Source of the DNA: Sporosarcina cyprini
Lineage (GTDB): Bacteria; Bacillota; Bacilli; Bacillales_A; Planococcaceae
Direction of reading: 5' to 3'
DNA length: 64,000 bases
Assembly (NCBI RefSeq): GCF_022048975.1
Contig: NZ_JAKMHX010000033.1
Coordinates: 58,501-122,500 of the forward strand
Part shown: positions 53,106 through 62,333 of the stretch, in pieces
Layout of the letters: each line of letters begins with the position of its first letter
How positions within the stretch are numbered: position 1 is the first letter of the stretch
Notes under the pieces: model-generated
Database searches by the model: none
What the model saw: only the letters and a program-made list of their open reading frames with translations
What the model was told of the DNA's origin: nothing
Translations under genes and position numbers: made by a program

Positions 53106-54575
53106 ATGAGTTCGCAATATGCAGATGACAGTTTAGCTTTACATACCGATCTTTATCAAATCAATATGACAGAGTCCTATTGGGCAGATGGCATCCATGA
53201 AAGGAAAGCGGTGTTTGAGATTTATTTCAGGCATTTGCCATTTGGCAACGGATATGCGATTTTCGCAGGGCTGGAACGAATTCTTGATTACCTGAAGGAA
53301 TTTCATTTCAGTGAGAGCGATATCGCTTATTTGCGCGATGAGGTTGGATATCGGGAAGATTTCTTAGACTACTTGAAAGACGTCCGGTTCACTGGCGATG
53401 TTTATTCGATGGTTGAAGGGGAACTTGTATTTGCAAATGAACCAATTGTCCGGGTGGAAGCAACGCTGGCGGAAGCACAGCTTGTTGAAACGGCGTTGTT
53501 GAATATCGTTAATTTCCAGACGTTGATTGCAACAAAAGCGAGCCGCATCAAACAAGTCGTCAAAGATGAAGTGGTGATGGAATTCGGAAGCCGCCGGGCC
53601 CATGAGATGGATGCGGCTGTCTGGGGAGCGCGTGCAGCGTTCATCGGCGGCGTCGAGGCGACAAGTAACGTAAGAGCGGGAAAACGCTTCGGCATTCCGG
53701 TCGCGGGTACACACGCCCACTCGCTTGTACAGGCGTACAAGAGTGAATATGAAGCATTCCATTCGTATGCGAAGCGTCACAAAGATTGTATTTTCCTAGT
53801 GGATACGTATAATACGCTGAAAATTGGAGTGCCGACTGCTATTCAGGTCGCAAAGGAACTTGGAGATCAAATTAATTTCCTTGGTATCCGGCTCGATAGC
53901 GGAGATATTGCGTTTTTATCCAAAGAAGCACGCCGCATGCTGGATGAAGCCGGATTCCCGAATGCAAAAGTCGTTGTCTCAAACGATTTGGATGAATATA
54001 CGATCTTGAACTTGAAAGCACAGGGCGCCCGAGTGGATGTCTGGGGAATCGGAACGAAGCTCATTACGGCTTATGATCAGCCTGCTCTCGGTGCAGTATA
54101 TAAAATGGTGTCCATTGAAAATGAGCAAGGCGAAATGGAAGATACGATTAAAATTTCGTCGAATGCGGAAAAAGTCACCACACCTGGGCTCAAGAAATTG
54201 TACCGTATTATCGATAAGGAAAATGGCAAAGCGCAAGGTGATTACATCACGATGTACGATGAAGAACCGGCATCAGAGGAACGAATTAAAATGTTCCACC
54301 CTGTCCATACCTTCATTTCAAAGTTTGTGACGAACTTTGAAGCAGTCAATCTCCATACAAAAGTGATGGAAAAGGGTAACGTCATCTACACGAACCCTAC
54401 CTTGCAGGAAATGCAGAAGTATGCACATGCCAATTTGGATTTATTATGGGAGGAATACAAACGCTCTCTCAATCCGGAAGAGTATCCAGTCGATTTAAGC
54501 CAGAAATGCTGGGATAATAAAATGCGCAACATCCGTGAAGTGCGGGAGAAAGTGGATGCCTATTCATTACGGTGA
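53106..54575 (+). CDS. pncB: Nicotinate phosphoribosyltransferase
   Basis: 489 residues. Makes nicotinate mononucleotide from nicotinate and PRPP, the first salvage step to NAD. Landmarks: HTDLYQINMTESYW at the N-terminus, FGSRRAHEMDAAVWGARAAF, and GTHAHSLVQAY with the phosphorylated/active His. Start 53106 is 6-7 bases after AAGGG. Thirteen bases upstream of nadE, so the two encode salvage and the final NAD step together. Confidence 0.95.
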   Translation: MSSQYADDSLALHTDLYQINMTESYWADGIHERKAVFEIYFRHLPFGNGYAIFAGLERILDYLKEFHFSESDIAYLRDEVGYREDFLDYLKDVRFTGDVYSMVEGELVFANEPIVRVEATLAEAQLVETALLNIVNFQTLIATKASRIKQVVKDEVVMEFGSRRAHEMDAAVWGARAAFIGGVEATSNVRAGKRFGIPVAGTHAHSLVQAYKSEYEAFHSYAKRHKDCIFLVDTYNTLKIGVPTAIQVAKELGDQINFLGIRLDSGDIAFLSKEARRMLDEAGFPNAKVVVSNDLDEYTILNLKAQGARVDVWGIGTKLITAYDQPALGAVYKMVSIENEQGEMEDTIKISSNAEKVTTPGLKKLYRIIDKENGKAQGDYITMYDEEPASEERIKMFHPVHTFISKFVTNFEAVNLHTKVMEKGNVIYTNPTLQEMQKYAHANLDLLWEEYKRSLNPEEYPVDLSQKCWDNKMRNIREVREKVDAYSLR

Positions 54576-54587
54576 GGAGGAACAGAT

Positions 54588-55412
54588 ATGTCACTTCAAC
54601 AACAGATTATTGAAGCATTAAAAGTGCAACCGTCGATCGATCCTCAGGCGGAAATACGCAAATCAATTGATTTCATGAAGGATTACATTGAGAAAAATAC
54701 ATTCCTGAATGGCTTTGTACTCGGGATTTCAGGTGGGCAGGATTCTACCCTTGTCGGGAAACTTGCCCAGATGGCTGTCGATGAATTAAACGAGGAGCAC
54801 AGTACCGACCGTTTCAAATTCATCGCGGTCCGTCTGCCTTATGGAAAACAATTTGATGAGGATGACTGTCAAGACGCCCTTGATTATATTAAGCCTTCCA
54901 TCATCTATACGGTAGATATTAAAAATGCGGTCGACGCAAGTGAAAAATCACTCGCCAAAGCAGGCGTCATCATTTCAGACTATACAAAAGGAAATGAAAA
55001 GGCCCGGGAACGAATGAAGGTGCAATATTCAATTGCCGCTGCTCAAAGCTGCGTCGTCCTAGGAACAGATCAAGCAGCTGAAGCATTAACCGGATTCTAC
55101 ACCAAATTTGGGGACGGCGGGGCTGACTTGATGCCCATTTTCCGCCTTAATAAACGCCAAGGCCGCGAGATTCTGAAAGCATTGAATTGCCCAGAGCATC
55201 TATACAACAAAGTACCGACAGCCGATTTAGAAGAAAATCGGCCGGCGCTCCCGGATGAGGTCGCTTTAGGCGTCAGCTATGAAGAAATCGACGACTATCT
55301 TGAAGGAAAAAAAGTCTCCGAAAAGTCACGAGAGCAAATTGAAAAACTATACTTGCGCTCAGCTCATAAACGGCATATGCCTATTACTGTGTTCGATGAC
55401 TTCTGGAAGTAA
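54588..55412 (+). CDS. nadE: NH3-dependent NAD synthetase
   Basis: 274 residues, the short ammonia-dependent type without a glutaminase domain. P-loop [33 protein letters not shown] and [14 protein letters not shown] are intact. It amidates deamido-NAD with free ammonia. GAGGAGG precedes the ATG. Terminator follows. Confidence 0.96.
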   Translation: MSLQQQIIEALKVQPSIDPQAEIRKSIDFMKDYIEKNTFLNGFVLGISGGQDSTLVGKLAQMAVDELNEEHSTDRFKFIAVRLPYGKQFDEDDCQDALDYIKPSIIYTVDIKNAVDASEKSLAKAGVIISDYTKGNEKARERMKVQYSIAAAQSCVVLGTDQAAEALTGFYTKFGDGGADLMPIFRLNKRQGREILKALNCPEHLYNKVPTADLEENRPALPDEVALGVSYEEIDDYLEGKKVSEKSREQIEKLYLRSAHKRHMPITVFDDFWK

Positions 55413-55419
55413 AAAGAGA

Positions 55420-55458
55420 AGCACCCCTAAAAGTACTAAATGGGGTGCTTTTTTTATG
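55420..55458 (+). terminator. Terminator after nadE
   Basis: AAGCACCCC / GGGGTGCTT perfect stem and T7. Confidence 0.93.
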
Positions 55459-55581
55459 TAAAACGTGGAAATTGGGTAGGATGTTATTGATAACCACTTT
55501 TTGGTTGTAGCTGCTGCGTGACCGACCTGTTCATATAATGTTCAAATGCTGGGGTAGTGCTTACTTTTCGGGTGAATTTGC

Positions 55582-55780
55582 AGAGACCTCGAATCGGTTG
55601 CGGGAGTGCTCGTATAATTGAAAGAATGCTCGAATCGGTTGCGAGAGTGCTCGCATAATTGAAGGAGTGCTCGAATCCATTGCCTAAGTGCTCGTATATC
55701 CAGAAGAGTTCTCGAATCCGTTTCATGATAGCTCGTATTATTTAAAAGAGAGTTCGAATAACCGAACAAGTACACGAAAT
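55582..55780 (+). repeat. Phased CTCG repeat array
   Basis: CTCG at 55588, 55609, 55629, 55650, 55670, 55691, 55711, 55732, then diverged TTCG at 55753 and CACG at 55773: spacing alternates 21 and 20. Half-units read GTGCTCGTATAATTGAAAG and TGCTCGAATCGGTTGC. Same orientation as the arrays at 20.2 and 30.6 kb. Confidence 0.9.
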
Positions 55781-56024
55781 TTTTCTTGCTCTATCCTATC
55801 GCAGGAAGGTCAATTTGGATGAGTTATTCACCTGCTGCCAAGTAATTCACAACATCCTCTCCAGCGGTGAAAAGGTTGTAGGGAAATTGGATGTGATGTA
55901 TTATTAAGTTACATTTTGTTAATTTTCGGACAGTGATATGGTTTATTGTGGAAGTAGGCTAACTGACTTGCTTGTTAGTAAGATAACTATAGTTGTTTGT
56001 ATCAGCTAAAATGGAGGATTTATT
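55781..56024. other. Upstream region of the yeaC operon
   Basis: About 240 bases without a gene; AT-rich near 55890-55930 (TTAAGTTACATTTTGTTAAT) where a promoter probably lies. Confidence 0.4.
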
Positions 56025-56975
56025 ATGACTCATGCACAGACGATCGACAAGGTATTAGCGAATATTGATAAAGTGATGATCGGTAAACGGAACATCGCTG
56101 AGCTGAGCTTGACGGCACTGCTTGCAGGTGGCCATGTCTTGCTGGAGGATGTGCCGGGTGTCGGCAAAACGATGATGGTCAAATCGTTAGCGAAATCGAT
56201 AGGCGCTTCCTTTAAGCGAATCCAGTTTACACCGGATCTATTGCCTTCGGATGTGCTAGGCGTTTCGATATACAATCCGAGGGAGATGGAGTTTGAATTC
56301 AGACCGGGGCCAATTGTCGGTAATATTGTATTGGCGGATGAAATCAACCGGACTTCTCCCAAAACCCAGTCCGCTTTGCTTGAAAGTATGGAGGAGTCTT
56401 CTGTCACTGTCGATGGGGAGACAATTCGAATTCCGCAGCCTTTCTTTGTAATGGCGACGCAGAACCCGATCGAGTATGAGGGGACGTATTCGCTTCCGGA
56501 AGCTCAGCTGGACCGATTCTTGTTTAAACTCAAAATGGGCTATCCAGAGCGGCTTGCCGAGGTGGAGATGCTGCAGCGTGCCGAGAAGGCAGTGCCGATT
56601 GAAAAATTGGAGCCGGTCATTACGCTGGAAGAGCTCAGGGAACTGCAACAGGGTGTGTCCGATGTGAATGTGGACGATACGATTAAGAAGTACATTGTCG
56701 ATTGCGCAGCGGAGACGCGGACAAATCCTTATGTCTATTTAGGCGTCAGTCCAAGGGGATCGTTAGCGTTAATGAAAGCTTGCCAGGCGTTTGCCCTCAT
56801 GAGGGGACGGGATTATGTTACACCGGATGATGTGAAATATTTAGCACCGTTCGCTTTTGGCCATCGGATTATTTTAAAACCTGAAGCAAAGTATGAAGGG
56901 ATTACAACAGAGGAAATTATGGATCGTATTTTGACGAAAGTGAATGTGCCGATTGAAAGGATCCGGGTGAGATGA
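56025..56975 (+). CDS. yeaC: MoxR-family AAA+ ATPase
   Basis: 316 residues. Walker A VPGVGKTMM, Walker B NIVLADEINR, and sensor motif TQNPIEYEGTYSLPEAQLDR (the last is diagnostic for MoxR). MoxR ATPases act as chaperones for the assembly of cofactor or membrane complexes, commonly with DUF58 and transglutaminase partners as here. GGAGG precedes the ATG. First gene of three coupled genes, same order as B. subtilis yeaC-yeaD-yebA. Confidence 0.93.
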   Translation: MTHAQTIDKVLANIDKVMIGKRNIAELSLTALLAGGHVLLEDVPGVGKTMMVKSLAKSIGASFKRIQFTPDLLPSDVLGVSIYNPREMEFEFRPGPIVGNIVLADEINRTSPKTQSALLESMEESSVTVDGETIRIPQPFFVMATQNPIEYEGTYSLPEAQLDRFLFKLKMGYPERLAEVEMLQRAEKAVPIEKLEPVITLEELRELQQGVSDVNVDDTIKKYIVDCAAETRTNPYVYLGVSPRGSLALMKACQAFALMRGRDYVTPDDVKYLAPFAFGHRIILKPEAKYEGITTEEIMDRILTKVNVPIERIRVR

Positions 56976-58180
56976 AGCAACGTCTTCGTTTCCTTTCCGA
57001 ATCTGGCCGGTTTGTTTTCGTCCTCCTTTTGCTTGCCGTGACCTATGTATTTGCCATGTTTCAAGGCGGGAAAGTAAGTTGGAGCATTTTTTATATTTTG
57101 TTGCCTTTTGTCCTTTATTCCTGTCTGCTATTTTTCTATCCGTTGCGTGATATGAAGGCGGGGCGAAAGCTGACCGCCCGGACGCTAGAAAGAGGCGGGA
57201 AGCTGGAGGTGCGACTTGAAATTGAGCGTCATCTCCCATTTCCGCTGCTCTATACAGTTGCATCGGAAAAATGGGAGGATCCTGCGATTGCCAAACTGAT
57301 GGGGGATAAGGGGAAGCGGTTATTCCTTTTTGGTTTTCGTAAAAAAGTAGAATGGTCGTATGTAATAGAAGATATGCCCCGAGGGGAACATGTTTTAAGT
57401 GGAATTGAAATTGAAGTCTCTGATTTTTTTGGATGGATTCGTAAATCAAAAGTCATTGATATGAAAGATGCTGTATTGGTCTTCCCAAAAATGAAAGACA
57501 TCCATTATGTGCCGATCAAAGCACAATATGATCGTGGATCGTTGGCGTCTCCTTTTTCGCTCGTGAAAGATACAACCATGGCTACAGGCGTTCGTGATTA
57601 TCAATCCGGCGACCGTGTCACATGGATTCATTGGAAATCATTTGCGAGGACGCAAACATTAATGACAAAAGAATTTGAGGATCGCCAATCTGAAGAGTTG
57701 ACGATAATCCTGGATGGCAGAAAATCAAAACTCTTTGAAGAAGAAATTGAATTGGCGGCTTCCATTTTGAAAGAAGCTACTTCGAAACAGGCCAATGTCA
57801 GTTTTCTCTCGGTTGGAGAGAAAGTACATCATTTCCCGTTACTTCAATCTGCTGAACATCTCCGCAATACTCTCGTCCATTTAGCAAAGCTGAAACCCGA
57901 TGTGGATGTTATGCCAGAAGCCATCGACTTTAGCATGACGATGGCGAGCGGCGGTAGTGTTATTCTCATTTCAAGTGAACCGGATTGGTCATTTATTCAG
58001 CCGATCGTTACGACCCTGCGAAATGTCCAAGCTGTCATTTGTTTTGCAGTGGTGGACCGTCAACAACCGTTGACAGACATTCAGCTGGAACGAATCCAAT
58101 ACTTGCGGACCAAGGGAATTACGGTGCATGTACTTGGGAAAACGGAGTTTGCAGAAGCATTTCGGGAGGTGGCATCCTGA
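56972..58180 (+). CDS. yeaD: DUF58 protein
   Basis: 402 residues: two N-terminal hydrophobic helices (about 10-50), a beta-rich segment, then the DUF58 motif RDYQSGDRVTWIHWKSFART with a vWA-like fold after it (LTIILDGR is the metal-site start). Works with MoxR ATPases. Overlaps yeaC by four bases and yebA by one. Confidence 0.9.
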   Translation: MKQRLRFLSESGRFVFVLLLLAVTYVFAMFQGGKVSWSIFYILLPFVLYSCLLFFYPLRDMKAGRKLTARTLERGGKLEVRLEIERHLPFPLLYTVASEKWEDPAIAKLMGDKGKRLFLFGFRKKVEWSYVIEDMPRGEHVLSGIEIEVSDFFGWIRKSKVIDMKDAVLVFPKMKDIHYVPIKAQYDRGSLASPFSLVKDTTMATGVRDYQSGDRVTWIHWKSFARTQTLMTKEFEDRQSEELTIILDGRKSKLFEEEIELAASILKEATSKQANVSFLSVGEKVHHFPLLQSAEHLRNTLVHLAKLKPDVDVMPEAIDFSMTMASGGSVILISSEPDWSFIQPIVTTLRNVQAVICFAVVDRQQPLTDIQLERIQYLRTKGITVHVLGKTEFAEAFREVAS

Positions 58181-60369
58181 TGAAAGATACGAAAATGGAC
58201 AGGAGATTGCTGATCATCCTCTATTCGCTTGCATTCGTTTTATTGCGCGAATGGCTCCTGCCGGTGATGGCATTGACGGACACGAATTATCTAGGTCTGT
58301 TCATGGTTTTCATCGGTCTGTCTTTCTTAACATCTTTACTCGGAATGAAATGGTGGATTTCCGTACCTGTTAAAATACTTTACATTTTCTGGGCTGTTCA
58401 CTTTGTCTTTTTGAATCTCATATTCTTTACGAGAGATTCGCTGTCTTTGCTCATGACGGATATTATGAGTAATTTATCCATACTGGAAACTGGTGATTGG
58501 GAGGGGATTACAAATCCTTTTCGAACCATTCTCTTTTTCGTTCTGTTATGGATGACGACCTATTTGATACGCCATTGGATTGAAGTCCGTAGAAGCATTC
58601 TGTTGTTCTATGTAATGACGGTTGTTTTCATTGCCTTTATTGACACGTTTAGCCCGTACTCTGCTGAAAATGCCATTTTTCGAATAATGGTGAGTGGTTT
58701 GCTGCTGGTCGGGCTTCTGTATATTTTACGGCTCTCTGAAAAACACCATAGGCCATTGAAAACGGGTGTTTATGCGGCAATCTCACTTCCCTTATTATTC
58801 GTAGTCGTTGCCAGTTCCGCTTTTGCGAGCATTATTCCGGAGAAGGATCCCGCCTGGCCGGACCCTGTGCCTTTCTTCAAATCCGTCGTTCAAGGCGGTC
58901 AAGGACTCGGCACCATGACGGCTACGAGTGGTTACGATCCTGACGATTCTGTCCTAGGAGGGCCTTTCACACCTGACCATACGGTTGTTTTTGAAGCCAA
59001 GGTGCCAAGTAAGCAATATTGGAAAATCGAAACGAAGAGCACCTATACTTCAAAAGGATGGGAAAAGCATCCCGAAGAAAGCGAGAGACAGAGCTTTTTC
59101 CCGGGTGACTCAATAGCAGAAGGCCAAACGTTATTAGATGGCAATAAACCTGAGCAGGTGAGTGCAGAATTGCAGATCATCGAGAGCCTGCCTTATGTCG
59201 CTTATCCGTATGGCACTGCGAAAATAAATACGAGACCAGACATTGTTTTGAATCGACGGTTTGATTCGGAACAGATTTGGGCGACCAAGAACGGCTCGGA
59301 GCTGGAACTTGATTCGTATGAAATCGAATTTGTTGAGCCAAAATATAGTATGAAAGCTTTGCGGGAAACATCGATGGATGATTATGATGCCAGCATTGAT
59401 TTTTCACCGTACTTACAGCTGCCGGAGCAGGTTCCTGATCGGGTAAGAGAGTTGGCCAATTCCATTACGGAGAATGAAGAAAGCGTTTATGATAAAGCGA
59501 AAGCAATTGAACGATATTTCCGGAATAATGGGTTTACGTATGACCAGCAAAATGTTCCAGTTCCTCGTGAGGGTGAGGACTATGTCGATCAATTCCTGTT
59601 TGATACAAAACGCGGATATTGCGACAATTTCTCATCATCAATGGTGGTACTGCTGCGTTCGGTGGATATCCCAGCCCGTTGGGTAAAAGGGTTTGCACCT
59701 GGTGAATCAAAACTGAACGACCAGCGAGAAAGAATATACGAAGTGACAAACAATGAGGCTCATTCTTGGGTGGAAGCTTATATGCCAGGTATCGGATGGA
59801 TGCCGTTTGAACCAACTATCGGGTTTACAAACATGGCTGGCATAGATTATGATATCGAAACGAGTCTGGACGATCCTCAATCTCCGGAGATGCAAGAGAA
59901 GGAGAAGCAAGAGAAAGAAAAGCAAACTCCAGTTGCGAAACCTGAAAATAAATCGGGTGGACCTACAGGTTTTCAAAAGGCGTTCGCATGGGTAAAGTCG
60001 AATGTGTGGAAATCGGTGTTCGTTATTCTTGTCTTAACAGGCATTGCATGGCGGATTTATTACATTCGTCATAAGTGGATGCCGAAGTTACTCATTCGCA
60101 TGCATCAGAAGCCGAGCGGTGATTGGGAAACATTCGATAAACAATATAAGAGTCTTTTGCGTCAATTAGAGCGTTTCGGCATTAAACGTTCAGGCGACAT
60201 GACACTCTCAGAATATGCAATGAAAGTCGATCGTCATTTCGGAGGCAGACGAATGAGGGATTTGACTGCTGTATATGAACAGGGTGTTTATGGCGGTCAT
60301 ATCGAAACGCATGACTGGCCGGCTTTGCAGGAAATATGGGAAGATTTAATCATTAGGTCAGCCGGTTGA
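58180..60369 (+). CDS. yebA: Membrane transglutaminase-like protein
   Basis: 729 residues. Six to seven N-terminal helices, an extracytoplasmic domain with a transglutaminase core: Cys in TKRGYCDNFSSSMVVLLR, His in NNEAHSWVEAYMP, Asp/Glu in GWMPFEPT; then one further helix (about residue 615) and a cytoplasmic DUF4129-like tail. It probably acts on peptide bonds at the cell surface; substrate unknown. Start ATG 58180 overlaps the yeaD stop (TGATG), with GGGAGG upstream. Confidence 0.92.
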   Translation: MKDTKMDRRLLIILYSLAFVLLREWLLPVMALTDTNYLGLFMVFIGLSFLTSLLGMKWWISVPVKILYIFWAVHFVFLNLIFFTRDSLSLLMTDIMSNLSILETGDWEGITNPFRTILFFVLLWMTTYLIRHWIEVRRSILLFYVMTVVFIAFIDTFSPYSAENAIFRIMVSGLLLVGLLYILRLSEKHHRPLKTGVYAAISLPLLFVVVASSAFASIIPEKDPAWPDPVPFFKSVVQGGQGLGTMTATSGYDPDDSVLGGPFTPDHTVVFEAKVPSKQYWKIETKSTYTSKGWEKHPEESERQSFFPGDSIAEGQTLLDGNKPEQVSAELQIIESLPYVAYPYGTAKINTRPDIVLNRRFDSEQIWATKNGSELELDSYEIEFVEPKYSMKALRETSMDDYDASIDFSPYLQLPEQVPDRVRELANSITENEESVYDKAKAIERYFRNNGFTYDQQNVPVPREGEDYVDQFLFDTKRGYCDNFSSSMVVLLRSVDIPARWVKGFAPGESKLNDQRERIYEVTNNEAHSWVEAYMPGIGWMPFEPTIGFTNMAGIDYDIETSLDDPQSPEMQEKEKQEKEKQTPVAKPENKSGGPTGFQKAFAWVKSNVWKSVFVILVLTGIAWRIYYIRHKWMPKLLIRMHQKPSGDWETFDKQYKSLLRQLERFGIKRSGDMTLSEYAMKVDRHFGGRRMRDLTAVYEQGVYGGHIETHDWPALQEIWEDLIIRSAG

Positions 60370-60418
60370 TTTTTAGAATGCGTGAGAGTATGATATGACA
60401 AAAGAACAAAACGATACA

Positions 60419-60490
60419 GCCCTCATATATGTCTGATAATACGGTTCGGACGTTTCTACCAAGCCACCTTAAATGGCTTGTCTATGAAGG
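60419..60490 (+). promoter_or_regulatory. Purine riboswitch aptamer upstream of guaA (variant)
   Basis: P1 CCTCATA / TATGAAGG, J1/2 TAT, P2 GTCTGAT / TTCGGAC with loop AATACGG, J2/3 GTTTCTAC, P3 CAAGCC / GGCTTG with loop ACCTTAAAT, J3/1 TC. Position 74 is C (60482), so guanine type. Two usually invariant adenines, 24 and 73, are both U (60430, 60481). Confidence 0.88.
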
Positions 60491-60570
60491 CGGGAATGGT
60501 TATTTAGCTATTCCTGCTTTTTGTAGTTGTCGAGACGCGTAGAAAGAATCTTTCTGACGCGTCTTTTCAA
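60488..60570 (+). terminator. Two tandem terminators in the guaA leader
   Basis: First: GCGGGAAT / TATTCCTGC plus T5 (60490-60523). Second: AGACGCGT-AGAAAG / CTTTCT-ACGCGTCT plus TTTTC (60532-60569). The first is probably the riboswitch-controlled one; the second is a back-up or processing site. Confidence 0.75.
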
Positions 60571-60612
60571 TTATAAGGGATATCGTACAATACTTTGGAA
60601 GAGGTGGATCAA

Positions 60613-62148
60613 TTGTCAACAGCTCCTTTATTAGTCGAACAAGAAAAAATCGTGGTACTTGATTACGGTAGCTCCTACAACCAACTAATCACGCGTACAA
60701 TCCGTGAATTGGGTGTTTATAGTGAATTGTATCCGCACACTGTTACTGCAGAAGATATTGAGAAAATGAATGCAGTTGGCATCATCCTGTCAGGAGGAGA
60801 CAAAGAAGCAGATGCTTTGTCAATTGATCCTGAAATATTCTCATTAGGAATTCCTGTTCTAGGTATTTCTTATGGAATGCAATTAATTGTAAAACAATTC
60901 GGCGGTTCATTCGGATCCCAAACTCATACAGAGTCAGAAGTGGTAACGGTAGACCAATCATCTTCCATTTTCTCTGGTTTGGCTGGAGAGCAAACTGTGT
61001 TTGGCAGCCAAGGGACACTTGTGACACAAGCTCCAGAAGGCTTTAAAACAATTGCTTCTGGCAAGGAAATTGAAATTGCTGCGATTGCTCACGATGAGAA
61101 GCGCATTTATGGTTTCATGTTCCATCCGGAAGTAGAACAAACTGAAAACGGCAGAGACATGCTTAGTCAATTCGTTTCGATCTGTGGAGCGAAAAAAGAC
61201 TGGACTATGAAAGCGTTCATTGACATTGAAGTTGAGAAGATCCGTTCTCAAGTTGGAGATAAAAAAGTACTTTGCGCATTAAGCGGAGGCGTCGACTCTT
61301 CTGTTGTTGCTACATTGATTCACCGCGCGATCGGTGACCAGTTGACATGTATTTTTGTTGACCACGGTTTGCTTCGTAAAGGTGAAGTTGAAAGTGTAGT
61401 TGATACTTTCAGCAATAAATTCAATATGAACTTCATTAAAGTGGATGCACGCAAACGTTTCTTGGACAAGCTGAAGGGTGTAACAGATCCTGAAGTGAAA
61501 CGGAAAACAATCGGAAACGAATTTATCTATGTCTTCGATGAAGAAGCAGCTAAATTAGACGGCATTGAGTATCTTGCTCAAGGCACAATCTACGCTGACA
61601 TTATCGAAAGCGGAACTGCAACGAACGAAGTGATCAAATCGCATCACAACGTAGGCGGTCTTCCTGAGGACTTGGAGTTTGAATTAATCGAACCATTGAA
61701 GGCTCTTTTCAAAGATGAAGTCCGTGCTGTAGGTGCTGAGCTTGGCTTGCCGGAAGACATCGTTCGCAGACAGCCTTTCCCTGGTCCTGGTCTTGGCGTT
61801 CGTGTTCTTGGTGAAGTAACCGAGGACAAGCTGGCAATCGTCCGTGAAGCGGATTGGATTTTGCGAGATGAAATCGCTAAAGCTGGCCTAGATAAGAGTA
61901 TCTGGCAATACTTCGCGATCCTTCCGGACATCCGCAGCGTTGGTGTCAGAGACGAAAAACGTTCTTATGACTATGCTGTTGGTTTGCGTGCTGTTCATTC
62001 TGTGGATGGTATGACTGCAGATTGGGCACGGATCCCTTGGGATGTGCTTGAAAAAATCAGTAACCGGATTACAGCAGAAGTAGACCATGTCAACCGCGTC
62101 GTGTATGACATTACACCAAAACCACCAGGCACAATTGAGTGGGAATAA
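60613..62148 (+). CDS. guaA: GMP synthase with apparently inactive glutaminase domain
   Basis: 511 residues. Amidates XMP to GMP. The ATP pyrophosphatase domain is intact ([40 protein letters not shown], and a normal dimerisation domain ending PPGTIEWE). The N-terminal class I glutaminase domain is not: the nucleophile Cys86 (GICYGMQ) is Ser (GISYGMQ, codon TCT at 60868). The Gln-contact motif FGSQYNQ is YGSSYNQ, SHGD is SQGT, GGPNS is GGDKE. His171 and Glu173 remain. It should depend on free ammonia. Start TTG 60613 has GAGGTGG just upstream. Confidence 0.93.
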   Translation: MSTAPLLVEQEKIVVLDYGSSYNQLITRTIRELGVYSELYPHTVTAEDIEKMNAVGIILSGGDKEADALSIDPEIFSLGIPVLGISYGMQLIVKQFGGSFGSQTHTESEVVTVDQSSSIFSGLAGEQTVFGSQGTLVTQAPEGFKTIASGKEIEIAAIAHDEKRIYGFMFHPEVEQTENGRDMLSQFVSICGAKKDWTMKAFIDIEVEKIRSQVGDKKVLCALSGGVDSSVVATLIHRAIGDQLTCIFVDHGLLRKGEVESVVDTFSNKFNMNFIKVDARKRFLDKLKGVTDPEVKRKTIGNEFIYVFDEEAAKLDGIEYLAQGTIYADIIESGTATNEVIKSHHNVGGLPEDLEFELIEPLKALFKDEVRAVGAELGLPEDIVRRQPFPGPGLGVRVLGEVTEDKLAIVREADWILRDEIAKAGLDKSIWQYFAILPDIRSVGVRDEKRSYDYAVGLRAVHSVDGMTADWARIPWDVLEKISNRITAEVDHVNRVVYDITPKPPGTIEWE

Positions 62149-62160
62149 AATTTAATAGCG

Positions 62161-62231
62161 AAATCGTATAAATTTGGGGATAGGGCCCAGAAGTTTCTAC
62201 CGGAACACCGTAAATGATCCGACTACGATAT
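62161..62231 (+). promoter_or_regulatory. Guanine riboswitch aptamer upstream of pbuG
   Basis: P1 ATCGTA / TACGAT, J1/2 TAA, P2 with loop GATAGGG, J2/3 AGTTTCTACC, P3 CGGA / TCCG with loop ACACCGTAAATGA, J3/1 AC with C74. Canonical guanine class. Confidence 0.93.
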
Positions 62232-62272
62232 TCATCCTGGAAAGCAGCTGCTTTTTTAGGATGGATAATGGA

Positions 62273-62306
62273 GAGAGCATACGATTGAATACGTATGCTC
62301 TCTTTT
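62273..62306 (+). terminator. Riboswitch-controlled terminator upstream of pbuG
   Basis: Perfect 11-bp stem GAGAGCATACG / CGTATGCTCTC and TTTT. A second stem AAAGCAG / CTGCTTT with T6 lies at 62240-62257. Confidence 0.88.
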
Positions 62307-62333
62307 ATGTTTTTACCATCAGGAGGGTATGGG

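Noticed and set aside
55484..55775. Two overlapping minus-strand frames of about 80 codons
   Set aside because: Repeat-derived, no ribosome site, shared period with the CTCG array.
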